Assembly: GCA_965215405.1 (NCBI GenBank)
Contig: OZ244060.1
Span: 992,001 to 1,056,000, forward strand
Direction of reading: 5' to 3'
Origin: Bin75 sp965215405
GTDB lineage: Bacteria > Nitrospirota > Nitrospiria > Nitrospirales > UBA8639
Length of the DNA: 64,000 nucleotides
Shown here in pieces: positions 8,862 through 18,040 of this stretch (positions are counted from its first letter, which is position 1; each line of letters starts with the position of its first letter). The position numbers and the translations under genes were made by a program. Below the pieces are notes generated by a model. It did not search any database. It was not told the origin of the DNA and saw nothing but the letters and a program-made list of their open reading frames with translations.

Positions 8862-10817
8862 TTACAGATGCGGATTGACCGGAAGGGCGAGGGTAAAGTA
8901 TCGGCCCTTCTCTTCGACCATGAGGCGTTTTGCCACGAGGGCAGAGACCGCCGCGTCAATGGAGGTCGCCGAGGTGAGTGCCGCCGGATCGTCGGTTGAA
9001 GCCTGTCTGATTTGATCGAGCGTTTTCGGGACCTCATTGCAATACTCGATGACAAACGAAAAGGGCCAATCGAATCGTTCGCTCGTGGGGTGATCGGTTC
9101 GGCCATCGTAGACGGTCACGTAACTCATGGCCTTGGAATAGAACAGGAACGGGCGGTCTTGAGAGAAATAGCGAGCCCGCCATTCCTGCACGAGGTCGAA
9201 CAATTGTTCGTAGAGGGCTTGGTCCACCTTCCAGTCAATCTCATATTCGAAATCGTACGCAATCTTGTTCAGGTTCACTTTCCGCGCGTCGTACACGTAT
9301 TCGTAGGCCGCTCCCGGGCCGGTCACGCGCACGCCATACTCTTCGGGGCGCATGAAATACGGGCTGAATCGTTCCAGCCACAGTTTGCCGGTGCTTTCGG
9401 GTGGCTGGAGGTGAAAGAGTGATGGAACGAGCGCGATCTGGCGCCGGTAGTCCTCGTTGGTTTCCCGTGGAAAGCCCAGAAGAATATTCCAGTTGATGTC
9501 CAGGTTGTAATAGCGGCTCCATTTCAGGCACTGAACGTTTTGGATCGGGCTGACGCCCTTATCCATTTCCTTGAGTTGTGCGGCACTCAGGCTTTCAATG
9601 CCTGGCTGCATGCACTTCACCCCGCCTCGGGCGAGGGTCCGGATTTGCTGCCTGGTCAGGTTGGCTTTGGTCTCCATGAATACGTCCAGGTCGTAATGAC
9701 CGGCGGCAAATCGACCGAACAGATTGTCGATATACTTCAAATCGATGATGTTATCGACCAGCCGGAAGCGCGTGGTGTTATAGCGACTGGAAAGCCCGTC
9801 CATTTCTTTGGCCACCTGCTCGGAAGACTTGGCACGAAACTTCATGGCTTGCGCGTTCAGCCCACAAAAAGTGCAATGATGTTTTTCACCCCACCAGCAC
9901 CCTCGTGACCCTTCGTAGAGCAAAATCCGATTGAGTCCGGTAGACTCCTGCCCTTCCAGTTCTCGAACCATGTCAAAATAATCGTCGTAATCCGGTGGCC
10001 CGACTTCGGGAAAATCGGAAAAGAGAGTCGTGTTGGGTTGGAAGTGAATCTGCCCGTCTTTGCGGCAGGCCACCCCTGGAGGGAGCACGTCTTCCTGAGG
10101 GCGAAAAATGTTCTTGACCAAAGAGGGAAACGCCTCTTCTCCCTCGCCGACCACGACGTAATCAATCCAGGGAAACGCCCGGAAATATTCCAGGCCCATC
10201 TCACCGTCAAAGTTGGCTCCGCCGAAAACAATGCGCACGGAGGGGTACAATTCTTTAATCAATTTGGCCAGGGTCAGGCTCGCCACGTTCTGGTCGAAGG
10301 TGGACGTGAATCCAACGACTTTGAATTGATTCCAGTCGTGCGCGGTCAAAAGCTCGGTGAGAAATTGTGGCGCGACGGCGTGGGCGATCTCTTCAAGATA
10401 CCCGGTGGAACATCCGGCCTCCTGAGCCGTGCTCTCAAACACGGGCTTGAAGACGTCGGGATACTGAGCGTGCTTCGGGTTGTCTCGAAAAAGAATCGAC
10501 GAGAACAGCCACTCTCCGATCATGCCGCGTTTTTCGCACAACACCTCGTAGAGCGGGACACCGATGCGATGGGCAAAGAGCAGATTGAAATGATAACTCT
10601 TGGACCCGATGCCGTGGTTCTTCAACACCCGAGACAGCGTGCCGAGCTGAATAGAGGGGAATTTGGAATACCCGAACGGCATGGTGACCAGGGCCACCCG
10701 AGGGACGTCATCCGGGTCGACCCAGGGTTCGTCTTCGAGCACCGTGCCGGCCTGAGAAGACGGAAAGCCCGACCCCGACGTTTTGAATCGGGGAATGGTG
10801 ATGAGTGAATCAGCCAT
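8862..10817 (-). CDS. B12-binding radical SAM protein, RiPP-maturation type (rSAM/ocin family 1-like)
   Basis: From the ATG at 10817 the product has 651 residues. The N-terminal third contains a Rossmann-like cobalamin-binding region (VGFTSTFDQN, then RIVFGGANFDGEMG and YVVVGEGEEAFPSLV). The radical SAM cluster motif is RGCWWGEKHHCTFCGLN, a CX7CX2C spacing that is typical of the ribosomal-peptide maturation radical SAM protein 1 family (TIGR03975-like) and unlike the common CX3CX2C. The start at 10817 is chosen because upstream codons overlap phhB; this start overlaps the phhB stop by 8 bases, showing translational coupling. No precursor peptide with an obvious leader was found nearby, so the substrate is unknown. 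Confidence 0.85.
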   Translation of the reverse strand: MADSLITIPRFKTSGSGFPSSQAGTVLEDEPWVDPDDVPRVALVTMPFGYSKFPSIQLGTLSRVLKNHGIGSKSYHFNLLFAHRIGVPLYEVLCEKRGMIGEWLFSSILFRDNPKHAQYPDVFKPVFESTAQEAGCSTGYLEEIAHAVAPQFLTELLTAHDWNQFKVVGFTSTFDQNVASLTLAKLIKELYPSVRIVFGGANFDGEMGLEYFRAFPWIDYVVVGEGEEAFPSLVKNIFRPQEDVLPPGVACRKDGQIHFQPNTTLFSDFPEVGPPDYDDYFDMVRELEGQESTGLNRILLYEGSRGCWWGEKHHCTFCGLNAQAMKFRAKSSEQVAKEMDGLSSRYNTTRFRLVDNIIDLKYIDNLFGRFAAGHYDLDVFMETKANLTRQQIRTLARGGVKCMQPGIESLSAAQLKEMDKGVSPIQNVQCLKWSRYYNLDINWNILLGFPRETNEDYRRQIALVPSLFHLQPPESTGKLWLERFSPYFMRPEEYGVRVTGPGAAYEYVYDARKVNLNKIAYDFEYEIDWKVDQALYEQLFDLVQEWRARYFSQDRPFLFYSKAMSYVTVYDGRTDHPTSERFDWPFSFVIEYCNEVPKTLDQIRQASTDDPAALTSATSIDAAVSALVAKRLMVEEKGRYFTLALPVNPHL

Positions 10818-11148
10818 TGCCGGTGAAGACGCGGTCGGCCTTGGCCGCCAGATAAAAATCGCTTTCCGTGAGGCCCTTGATTTTGTGCGTCCAGATTTCC
10901 ACTTTGCACCGTCCCCACGCCAGATACAGATCGGGATGGTGGCCTTCCTCCTCGGCAATCGCGCCGACTTTGTTCACAAAATCCAGGGCGGCGGCGAAGT
11001 CGGGAAATTCGTACAGGCGCTCAATGTGCCCGTCGGCATTCAAACTCCAGCCCGGGTCTACCTGGCCCAACAATTCCTGCATCTTCGCCGGCTCCAGGGG
11101 CGGCACCCCGCCCCGGCACGGCACGCATTGCTGATCAGCCAGACTCAT
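10810..11148 (-). CDS. phhB: Pterin-4a-carbinolamine dehydratase (DCoH/PhhB family)
   Basis: 112 residues with the family signature EEEGHHPDLYLAWGRCKVEIWTH: the paired His residues and the Trp-Gly-Arg/Thr-His strand carry the active site that dehydrates 4a-hydroxytetrahydropterin. The N-terminus (CVPCRGGVPPLEPAKMQELL) is also typical. A GGAGGA ribosome binding site lies just before the ATG. No aromatic amino-acid hydroxylase is visible in the window; the only partner is the radical SAM gene, whose start codon lies inside the last codons of this gene. Confidence 0.93.
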   Translation of the reverse strand: MSLADQQCVPCRGGVPPLEPAKMQELLGQVDPGWSLNADGHIERLYEFPDFAAALDFVNKVGAIAEEEGHHPDLYLAWGRCKVEIWTHKIKGLTESDFYLAAKADRVFTGNG

Positions 11149-11391
11149 GAAAATCCTCCTTTTGCTCTATCATTCAGCGGTTATGGCTTCATCTTCCATT
11201 TCAACGCCCGGGAAAGAGACTCCTGGTCTCCTTTCCCTTGACAGGAGAAGATGAAGGTGATCATCAGCAAAGAATTATAGACTCCCGAATGGCAAGGCAC
11301 AAATCTTTACCTGTGCGTGACCGTCTTCCCGTAAACGGGCCTGCTTCCATCCATGACCGCTTGATAGAGTCATAAAGTATTCATAAATCAG

Positions 11392-11439
11392 GCTAATTAA
11401 ACTTATTAAATTGAATTAGCATGAATTATGTGGTAATAT
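11392..11439 (+). promoter_or_regulatory. Sigma70-type promoter and inverted repeat before the DUF4143 gene
   Basis: TTGAAT (11411-11416) and TAATAT (11434-11439) are separated by exactly 17 bases. Only 7 bases lie between the -10 box and the ATG at 11447, so transcription would start at or next to the start codon, giving a leaderless mRNA. GCTAATT (11392-11398) and AATTAGC (11414-11420) form a perfect inverted repeat covering the -35 box, a possible operator. The remainder of the 11149-11446 gap is unremarkable. Confidence 0.6.
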
Positions 11440-11446
11440 CTTCCTT

Positions 11447-13126
11447 ATGATTATACGAGACCTCGTCCCGAAGCTGATAAAGGCAGCACACCAGTTCCCA
11501 TCGATCACGCTTACCGGACCTCGGCAAAGCGGCAAGACCACGTTATGTCGAGCCGTGTTTCCGCGTCATCCGTACGCAACCCTCGAGGCTCCGGACGTAC
11601 GCGCTTTCGCAACCAATGATCCTCGGTCCTTTCTGGCTCAATTTCCTGAAGGGGCCATTATCGACGAAGTCCAGCGAGTTCCTGATCTTCTCTCCTACCT
11701 GCAGGGCGTCATCGACGCAGACCCGGCACGTGGGCGATGGATACTCACGGGCTCGCAAAACCTCTCCCTGCTTGACTCCGTGAGCCAATCGCTGGCTGGA
11801 AGGACGGCAGTGTATCATCTGCTTCCATTGACCCGAGGTGAGATTGTGCGTTTTGATCGGTATCCCCCACGTCTTGAAGAAACACTTCTCGCTGGTGCGT
11901 ATCCCCCCATATTCGATCGTGATCTCAATCCGTCTGACTGGCTCAGGTCGTATGTCGCCACCTATATCGAACGTGACGTGCGAACAATCAGCAATATAGG
12001 GGATCTTGCGACGTTCCAACGGTTTATTGAATTATGCGCCGGTCGTACGGCGCAGTTGCTCAACTATTCGTCATTGGCGGGAGACTGTGGCGTCTCCCAA
12101 CCGAGGGCAAAAGCGTGGCTCGGCATACTGGAGGCCTGCTTTATTGTTTTCCGCCTGCCGGCGTTTCACATGAACTTGCGCAAGCGGCTCGTGAAGATGC
12201 CGAAGCTGCACTTCTACGACACAGGTCTCGTTTGTTGGCTCCTGGGTATCCATACGCCTGAGCAGCTACGTTCGCATCCGCTTCGTGGCTCGATCTTCGA
12301 GACCTGGGTGGTCTCGGAGACGGTGAAAAATCGAGCTAACCGGGGCGAGACTCGCGGTCTGTCGTTTTACCGAGACAGGAACGGGGCCGAGGCTGATCTC
12401 ATCATTGAGCATCCGTCCTGTGTCACAATCGTCGAAGCCAAGTCCGCCGAAACTGCGTCGTTGAACTTGTTCGATGGGGTCCGACGCGTTCGGCGACATT
12501 TCACCGAATCGGACCGCCCTTGCAGCGTTGTCGTAGCCTATGGCGGCGATCAAGACCGGCAGCACGCAGACGGAAGCCTGATACCATGGTGCAGACTCCG
12601 TGAAGTAAGCCTTGGAGAATCGACGTTCATCGCTTCCGTCTTTGCCGATGGCCGACCGATTGCCGGTGCCAGGGTGCTTGCATTATTTCCCGACAAGACC
12701 TGGAAGACCGGCCTCACGGACAACGGTGGTGAAACCGTCCTCGATTTGTATTCCGCTCACCTGCCGATGACCGTATTTGTGGCGGTGACGGGGTTCGAGG
12801 CCCATCTGGAACGCGACTGGCTCCCCTCCGAGCGTATGCTCAACGTCGATCTGAGCATGCTGCCCGGCGGCGGTGCGGTTATCCTGGAGAACGGAACGGG
12901 TGAAATTCCGATTCTGAAGGGACGGCTCAATCCAATACTCGACAATCATGGTCGCACGTATCTCTATGCCGATAACGTTTCCATCAACGGCGGCAAACTC
13001 CAACAGCCGTTTCACTTTAAGCTCGGAAACGAACTGCGTCTTACCGATGCCGAAGGACGAGACGCATTGGTGCGGGTCATCAGTATAGTCGGTCGATCCT
13101 CGCTGGTGCAGTATCGACCCGTTTGA
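11447..13126 (+). CDS. DUF4143-type AAA ATPase with an unusual C-terminal extension
   Basis: The first 390 residues are a standard AAA_14/DUF4143 ATPase: Walker A TGPRQSGKTT (about residues 23-32), Walker B AIIDEVQ, sensor LTGSQN, and the DUF4143 domain with a PD-(D/E)XK-like stretch (GAEADLIIEHPSCVTIVEAKS). Such proteins are near 400 residues; this one has 559. The extra 165 residues hold a beta-rich module (GRPIAGARVLALFPDKT...) and a compact end domain (GRLNPILDNHGRTYLYADN...RDALVRVISIVGRSSLVQY). The function of the family is not settled; it is frequent in mobile and defence regions. There is no ribosome binding site, consistent with leaderless expression. Confidence 0.85.
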   Translation: MIIRDLVPKLIKAAHQFPSITLTGPRQSGKTTLCRAVFPRHPYATLEAPDVRAFATNDPRSFLAQFPEGAIIDEVQRVPDLLSYLQGVIDADPARGRWILTGSQNLSLLDSVSQSLAGRTAVYHLLPLTRGEIVRFDRYPPRLEETLLAGAYPPIFDRDLNPSDWLRSYVATYIERDVRTISNIGDLATFQRFIELCAGRTAQLLNYSSLAGDCGVSQPRAKAWLGILEACFIVFRLPAFHMNLRKRLVKMPKLHFYDTGLVCWLLGIHTPEQLRSHPLRGSIFETWVVSETVKNRANRGETRGLSFYRDRNGAEADLIIEHPSCVTIVEAKSAETASLNLFDGVRRVRRHFTESDRPCSVVVAYGGDQDRQHADGSLIPWCRLREVSLGESTFIASVFADGRPIAGARVLALFPDKTWKTGLTDNGGETVLDLYSAHLPMTVFVAVTGFEAHLERDWLPSERMLNVDLSMLPGGGAVILENGTGEIPILKGRLNPILDNHGRTYLYADNVSINGGKLQQPFHFKLGNELRLTDAEGRDALVRVISIVGRSSLVQYRPV

Positions 13127-13330
13127 GGGTCCAATGTCAAAACGAAGCGATCATTGATGATGCACGTTGTATGAACAATAATTAATAACGTGTGGCATGG
13201 TCAGTCTGTGCTGTACTTTTCCCACAGTGGTCACTCCCTCAATAAAATAGAAAAATCCTTCCTGTTACTGTCAGGCGTCCGTCAGAGGGGCATCGTGCAT
13301 TCTCATGACTCGCAGTGAAGGCCTTTTCCG

Positions 13331-13510
13331 CCCCCGGAGGCCGGACTGGTCATCGGGGCGGTGATGATCAACGACAAGCCGTGTCTGTCCGAGAGGGAAA
13401 CTGTTGCCCTGATCCATGAAAACCCCTATGAGCAGGACGTTGTCTGATGGCCCGGCTAACCTGGGGAAGTGCCGTTTGTGCCCTCGCCGTTTGTCGAATT
13501 TCACGGGATA
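13331..13510 (+). pseudogene. Transposase N-terminal fragment (IS5/IS1182-like, DUF772 region)
   Basis: Reading the plus strand gives LVIGAVMINDKPCLSERETV, then ALIHENPYEQ and, after stops and a frame change, PFVPSPFVEFHG. This follows the order of the DUF772 transposase N-terminal domain (helix with LSDEETV, then ENPYxQ, then PFxPSxFVxFR). Only about 60 codons survive, without a catalytic domain or visible terminal repeats. The rest of the 13127-13607 gap is AT-rich DNA without features. Confidence 0.55.
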
Positions 13511-13607
13511 ACCGGCAGGAGAGAATAACGGTGGGGTCGGGGAAAAACATCCTGTTTACTCGAAAACAATATTTGCAAATTAAAATAATTAATTTCAAAG
13601 TGAAAGC

Positions 13608-14789
13608 ATGATTGAAAGAAGAAGCAAACAACGGGTAAGAGAGGCACTGGACCGCCAGGCAGCGGTGGCCCTGATCGGGCCCCGCGTCAGGCAGGCAAGA
13701 CGACCCTGGCCCATGATCTGACCGAAGGGCGGGACGCGCTTTATCCGGACCTGGAAGACAGCAACGATCGGGAAAAGCTGTCCGAGCCGGCACTGTTTTT
13801 GGAGCAATATGAGGACAAGTTGGTTGTTCTCGATGAGATCCACCGTGCTCCCGAACTCTTTCAGGCACTGCGGGGATCATCGATAAAGGCCGCCGTAAAG
13901 GGAAACGAACCGGATGGTTCCTGATCCTGGGGTCAGCCTCGATTGATCTACTGAAGCAGTCAGGGGAGTCACTGGCCGGACGCATCGAGTATGTCGATAT
14001 GCAGCCTTTGGATATTACGGAAGTGGGAACGGCCGATAACGCCATGAACCGCCTGTGGATACGAGGCGGGTTCCCGGACAGTTACCTGGCAAAGTCCGGG
14101 CAGGGACGGCCTGAAGCTGCAAAAAGACTTTATCCGTTTGGAGCGTGACGTCTCGCAATTCGGGCCACGGATTTCATCTGAGACACTGGAAAAATTGTGG
14201 AAGATGCTGTCATGCGGGCAGGGGTCATTACTCAACGCGTCGAACCTGGCGGTGGCCCTGTCTCTGTCGGCACCAACGGTGAACAAATATATCGACCTGC
14301 TGGTTGATTTGTTGTCAGTCCGGCGATTATGTCCATTTCATGCGAACGTGGGGAAACGTTTGGTAAAGTCACCGAAAGTGTACGTCAGGGACAGTGGTCT
14401 GGTCCATGCGTTACTCGCTATTGAAGACTATAACCAGTTTTCCGGTCATCCGGTTGTTGATGCAGGCTGGGAGGGGTTTGTCATCGAAAACGTGTTGTCC
14501 GTCATGAAAGACGGGTCGCGGGCCGGCTTCTACCGGACGCCAGCGGGAGTAGAAGTCGACCTTGTTCCGGAGTTCCCGGGTCACTCTGAATGAAATATGG
14601 GTCATTGAGATCAAGAGGGCTTTGTCTGCAAAGCCGACCAAAGGATTTTATCACGCCCTGGAGGATATAGAGCCGGACAAATCGTTCGTCGTGCATGCCG
14701 GGGACGAGCGACATCCGGTTTCAGAGGGCGTGGACGCGATAGGGTTGGCCGAGCTGTCAGGGATGCTTTTGAACGGAAGCAGGGCGTAG
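13608..14789 (+). pseudogene. Decayed DUF4143-type AAA ATPase
   Basis: Pieces in several frames join into one DUF4143 ATPase: MIERRSKQRVREALDRQAAV-ALIGPR, then QAGKTTLAHDLTEGRDALYP and LVVLDEIHRAPELFQALRG, then RTGWFLILGSASIDLLKQSG, then LERDVSQFGPRISSETLEKL to YVRDSGLVHALLAI, and last WVIEIKRALSAKPTKGFYHA. At least four frameshifts are needed (near 13685, 13875, 14120 and 14580), one inside the Walker A motif, so no functional ATPase can be made. The sequence differs from the intact upstream DUF4143 gene, so it is a related gene rather than a recent duplicate. Its promoter side carries the transposase scrap. Confidence 0.85.
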
Positions 14790-14992
14790 ATGAATAGTGC
14801 TGATGGAGAGACCGCAAGCCGATGCCGGCACACAAGGTCGGCCGCTTGCGGAAGTTCGGAGAAGAAGGAGATCGGGGGTGAGGCGCGTGATGGCGGCGCG
14901 CAGGGCCGGAGCGGCAATGGTTGACGTGATCAACGGGCGAGCGACTCGCGGGGTCCGCTGCTGCGGCTGGCCGGGACCTTCGGGACAAGGGG

Positions 14993-17900
14993 ATGCGCGC
15001 TGTGGGTAACCGGTTCTTCGAACGACCGATACTGAACTCACCCTACGAGTACCCATCGCGGCATTGGGAGCTTGATACAGACGGTCAGCCAACTCAGAAG
15101 ATCATCGAGGGGCGTCGGGGGGCGGAGTTCATCACGCCGATCCCCAGGCCCAGAAAGCGCAAGGGATCGGAGAAGCAGTCCTCGATGCTGTTCGACGAGG
15201 GCAGGGGGCTCTCGACCGCCAACCAGCAGTACGACTACGCCGACATCATCAACGGCATTCGTCGGGAGATCGATCGCTGGCGCCGGATTCCGAACCCCGG
15301 CCAGTGGCAGGTCACTCCGGAAACGGCCCGGCTGCTCCAACACTGGCGCCATCATACATTCAGCGGCTTCCGCCCGTTCTTTTGCCAGGTCGAGGCCGTC
15401 GAAACCGCGATCTGGCTTACCGAGGTGGCACCGCACGCGGGGAACGCAGCAGGCAGGCGATTCCTCGATCGCCTCGCCAACGCCAACAACGACGCCAACC
15501 CCGGGATCACGCGTATGGCGTTGAAACTTGCGACAGGGGCGGGCAAAACCACCGTGATGGCGATGCTGATTGCCTGGCAGACCATCAATGCCGTGCGTCA
15601 CCCGCAGAGCAGGAAGTTCACCCGGGGTTTCCTGATCGTGGCGCCGGGTCTGACCATTAGGGATCGCCTGCGCGTTTTGCAACCCAACGACCCTGACTGC
15701 GACTATCAGAGCCGCGAACTCGTGCCGACCGACGCGCTCTCCGACCTCGGGCGCGCCAGGATCGTCATCACCAACTACCACGCCTTCAAACTGCGCGAGC
15801 GCGTCGACCTGTCGAAAGGCGGCAGATCGCTTCTCCAGGGCCGCGGCAAGGCCCTCGAAACGGTCGAAACCGATGGCCAGATGCTCCAGCGCGTCATGCC
15901 TGAATTGATGGGCATGAAGAACGTCCTCGCGATCAACGACGAAGCGCATCACTGCTATCGCGAGAAACCGGGAGAAGACCTTGAAGGCGAATTGAAGGGA
16001 GACGACAGGAAAGAGGCCGAGAAGAACAAGGAAACTGCGCGGCTCTGGATTTCCGGTCTCGAAGCGGTCAATCGCAGGCTGGGCCTTTCCCGCGTGATCG
16101 ATCTCTCTGCAACCCCGTTCTTCCTGAGAGGCTCAGGTTATGCAGAGGGCACCCTGTTCCCGTGGACCATGAGCGATTTTTCACTCATGGACGCCATCGA
16201 ATGCGGAATCGTCAAGCTGCCGCGCGTACCCGTCGCGGACAACGTCCCGGGCGGCGACGTGCCCAAGTTCCGCAACCTCTGGGAGCACGTCCGCACGAAG
16301 ATGCCGAAGAAAGGACGCGACAGGGCCAAGACGCTCGATCCGCTGAATCTGCCTCCCGAACTGCAAACCGCCCTGGATGCGCTCTACGGGCACTATGAGA
16401 AAACCTTCGACCTCTGGGAGCAGTCGCGCGTCGAGGTGCCGCCCTGTTTCATCGTAGTGTGCAACAACACCTCGGTCTCGAAACTCGTCTACGACTTCAT
16501 CTCGGGGTTCCATCGCAAGAACGACGACGACACGACCACGATCGAGAACGGCCGACTACCGCTGTTCCGCAATTTCGACGAGCACGGGAATCAGCTCGCA
16601 CGGCCGCGAACCCTTCTGATAGACAGCGAACAGCTCGAGTCCGGGGACGCACTCGACAACAACTTCCGGGCCATGGCCGCGGATGAGATCGAACGCTTCC
16701 GCCGCGAGATCATCGACCGCACCGGAGACCGCCGTCAGGTGGAAAACCTGAGCGACCAGGATCTCCTTCGGGAGGTCATGAACACGGTCGGCAAGCCCGG
16801 GCGACTGGGCGAGTCGATTCGCTGCGTCGTGTCGGTCTCCATGCTGACCGAGGGCTGGGACGCGAATACGGTCACGCACGTCCTGGGCGTGCGCGCGTTC
16901 GGCACCCAATTGCTCTGCGAACAGGTCATCGGCCGGGCCCTGCGCCGACAATCCTACGACCTGAACGAAGAAGGGCTCTTCAACGTCGAATACGCCGACG
17001 TGCTGGGTATTCCCTTCGACTTCACGATGGAGCCGGTAGTGGCCCCGCCACAGGTTCCTCGGAAGACCATTCAGGTCAAGGCCATCCGGCCCGACCGGGA
17101 CGCGCTCGAGATCCGGTTTCCACGGGTGGCAGGCTATCGGGTCGAGCCACCGAAAGAACGGCTGAAGGCCGAGTTCACGAAAGATTCCGTGCTGGAGCTC
17201 ACGCCGGAGCTCGTCGGTCCCTCGACCACGAAGAACGCCGGGATCATCGGCGAGGACGTTGACCTGAGTCCCGGTCGCCTGCGGGACGTGCGGCACCTGA
17301 CGCTCCTGTACAATGTCACCCAGCGGCTGCTCTACACCAAATGGCGTGACCCGGGCGAGGAGCCGAAGCTGTACCTCTTCGGGCAACTCAAGCGCATCAC
17401 CGGGCAGTGGCTTGGTCAGTACCTTGTCTGCAAGGGTGACACCTTTCCGGCGCAGCTCATGTGCCAGGTGCTGGCGGATATGGCCTGCGAACGCGTCACC
17501 GCGGCCATCACCCGTGCCGAGATCGGGAACCGCCCGGTCAAGGCCGTGCTCGACCCCTACAATCCGGTCGGTTCCACGGCACACGTCAATTTCAAAACCT
17601 CCAGGACAGATCGCTACCAGACCGACGCGCGACGCTGCCACGTGAATTGGGTGATTCTGGACAGCGATTGGGAGGCCGAGTTCTGTCGCGTGGCCGAAGC
17701 CCATCCCCGCGTGCTGGCCTACGTGAAGAACCACAACCTGGGGCTCGAGGTGCCCTACCGCTATGGCTCTGAGGCGCGCACCTACGTTCCGGACTTCATC
17801 GTCCTGGTTGACGACGGCCACGGCAAAGAGGACCCGCTGCGTCTGGTGGTCGAGATCAAGGGCTATCGGCGAGAGGACGCCAAAGAGAAAAAGACCACCA

Positions 17901-18037
17901 TGGAAGTCTACTGGGTGCCGGGTGTGAACAATCACGGTCGCTACGGACGCTGGGCTTTTGTCGAGTTCACCGCAGTCTATGAGATCGAACGGCACTTCAA
18001 GAAGTTGATCGAAGGACAGCAGGGCACGTTCCCTTAA
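14993..18037 (+). CDS. Type III-like restriction enzyme Res subunit (BPTD_3080-type helicase/nuclease)
   Basis: 1014 residues. Superfamily 2 helicase motifs are complete: LATGAGKTTVMA (motif I, about residue 179), NDEAHHC (DEAH-type motif II, about 314), DLSATPF (III), TEGWDANTVTHVLGVRAFGT (V) and EQVIGRALRR (VI). The C-terminus has a PD-(D/E)XK nuclease core, YVPDFIVLVDDG ... LRLVVEIKG (about residues 932-960). The N-terminal FFERPILNSPYEYPSRHWEL is the conserved opening of this restriction family. The start may be the ATG at 14993 or GTG at 15002. It is the first gene of the plus-strand operon ending in the SIR2 gene; the toxin reading frame begins 3 bases later. It would translocate on and cut DNA lacking the modification made by the downstream Mod. 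Confidence 0.9.
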   Translation: MRAVGNRFFERPILNSPYEYPSRHWELDTDGQPTQKIIEGRRGAEFITPIPRPRKRKGSEKQSSMLFDEGRGLSTANQQYDYADIINGIRREIDRWRRIPNPGQWQVTPETARLLQHWRHHTFSGFRPFFCQVEAVETAIWLTEVAPHAGNAAGRRFLDRLANANNDANPGITRMALKLATGAGKTTVMAMLIAWQTINAVRHPQSRKFTRGFLIVAPGLTIRDRLRVLQPNDPDCDYQSRELVPTDALSDLGRARIVITNYHAFKLRERVDLSKGGRSLLQGRGKALETVETDGQMLQRVMPELMGMKNVLAINDEAHHCYREKPGEDLEGELKGDDRKEAEKNKETARLWISGLEAVNRRLGLSRVIDLSATPFFLRGSGYAEGTLFPWTMSDFSLMDAIECGIVKLPRVPVADNVPGGDVPKFRNLWEHVRTKMPKKGRDRAKTLDPLNLPPELQTALDALYGHYEKTFDLWEQSRVEVPPCFIVVCNNTSVSKLVYDFISGFHRKNDDDTTTIENGRLPLFRNFDEHGNQLARPRTLLIDSEQLESGDALDNNFRAMAADEIERFRREIIDRTGDRRQVENLSDQDLLREVMNTVGKPGRLGESIRCVVSVSMLTEGWDANTVTHVLGVRAFGTQLLCEQVIGRALRRQSYDLNEEGLFNVEYADVLGIPFDFTMEPVVAPPQVPRKTIQVKAIRPDRDALEIRFPRVAGYRVEPPKERLKAEFTKDSVLELTPELVGPSTTKNAGIIGEDVDLSPGRLRDVRHLTLLYNVTQRLLYTKWRDPGEEPKLYLFGQLKRITGQWLGQYLVCKGDTFPAQLMCQVLADMACERVTAAITRAEIGNRPVKAVLDPYNPVGSTAHVNFKTSRTDRYQTDARRCHVNWVILDSDWEAEFCRVAEAHPRVLAYVKNHNLGLEVPYRYGSEARTYVPDFIVLVDDGHGKEDPLRLVVEIKGYRREDAKEKKTTMEVYWVPGVNNHGRYGRWAFVEFTAVYEIERHFKKLIEGQQGTFP

Positions 18038-18040
18038 CGG

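Noticed and set aside
13271..13504. 77-codon minus-strand frame as a gene
   Set aside because: It is antisense to the transposase N-terminal remnant, which has a recognisable family pattern.
15038..15952. Open frame of 304 codons antisense to the start of Res
   Set aside because: Antisense shadow; the plus-strand protein has full helicase motifs.
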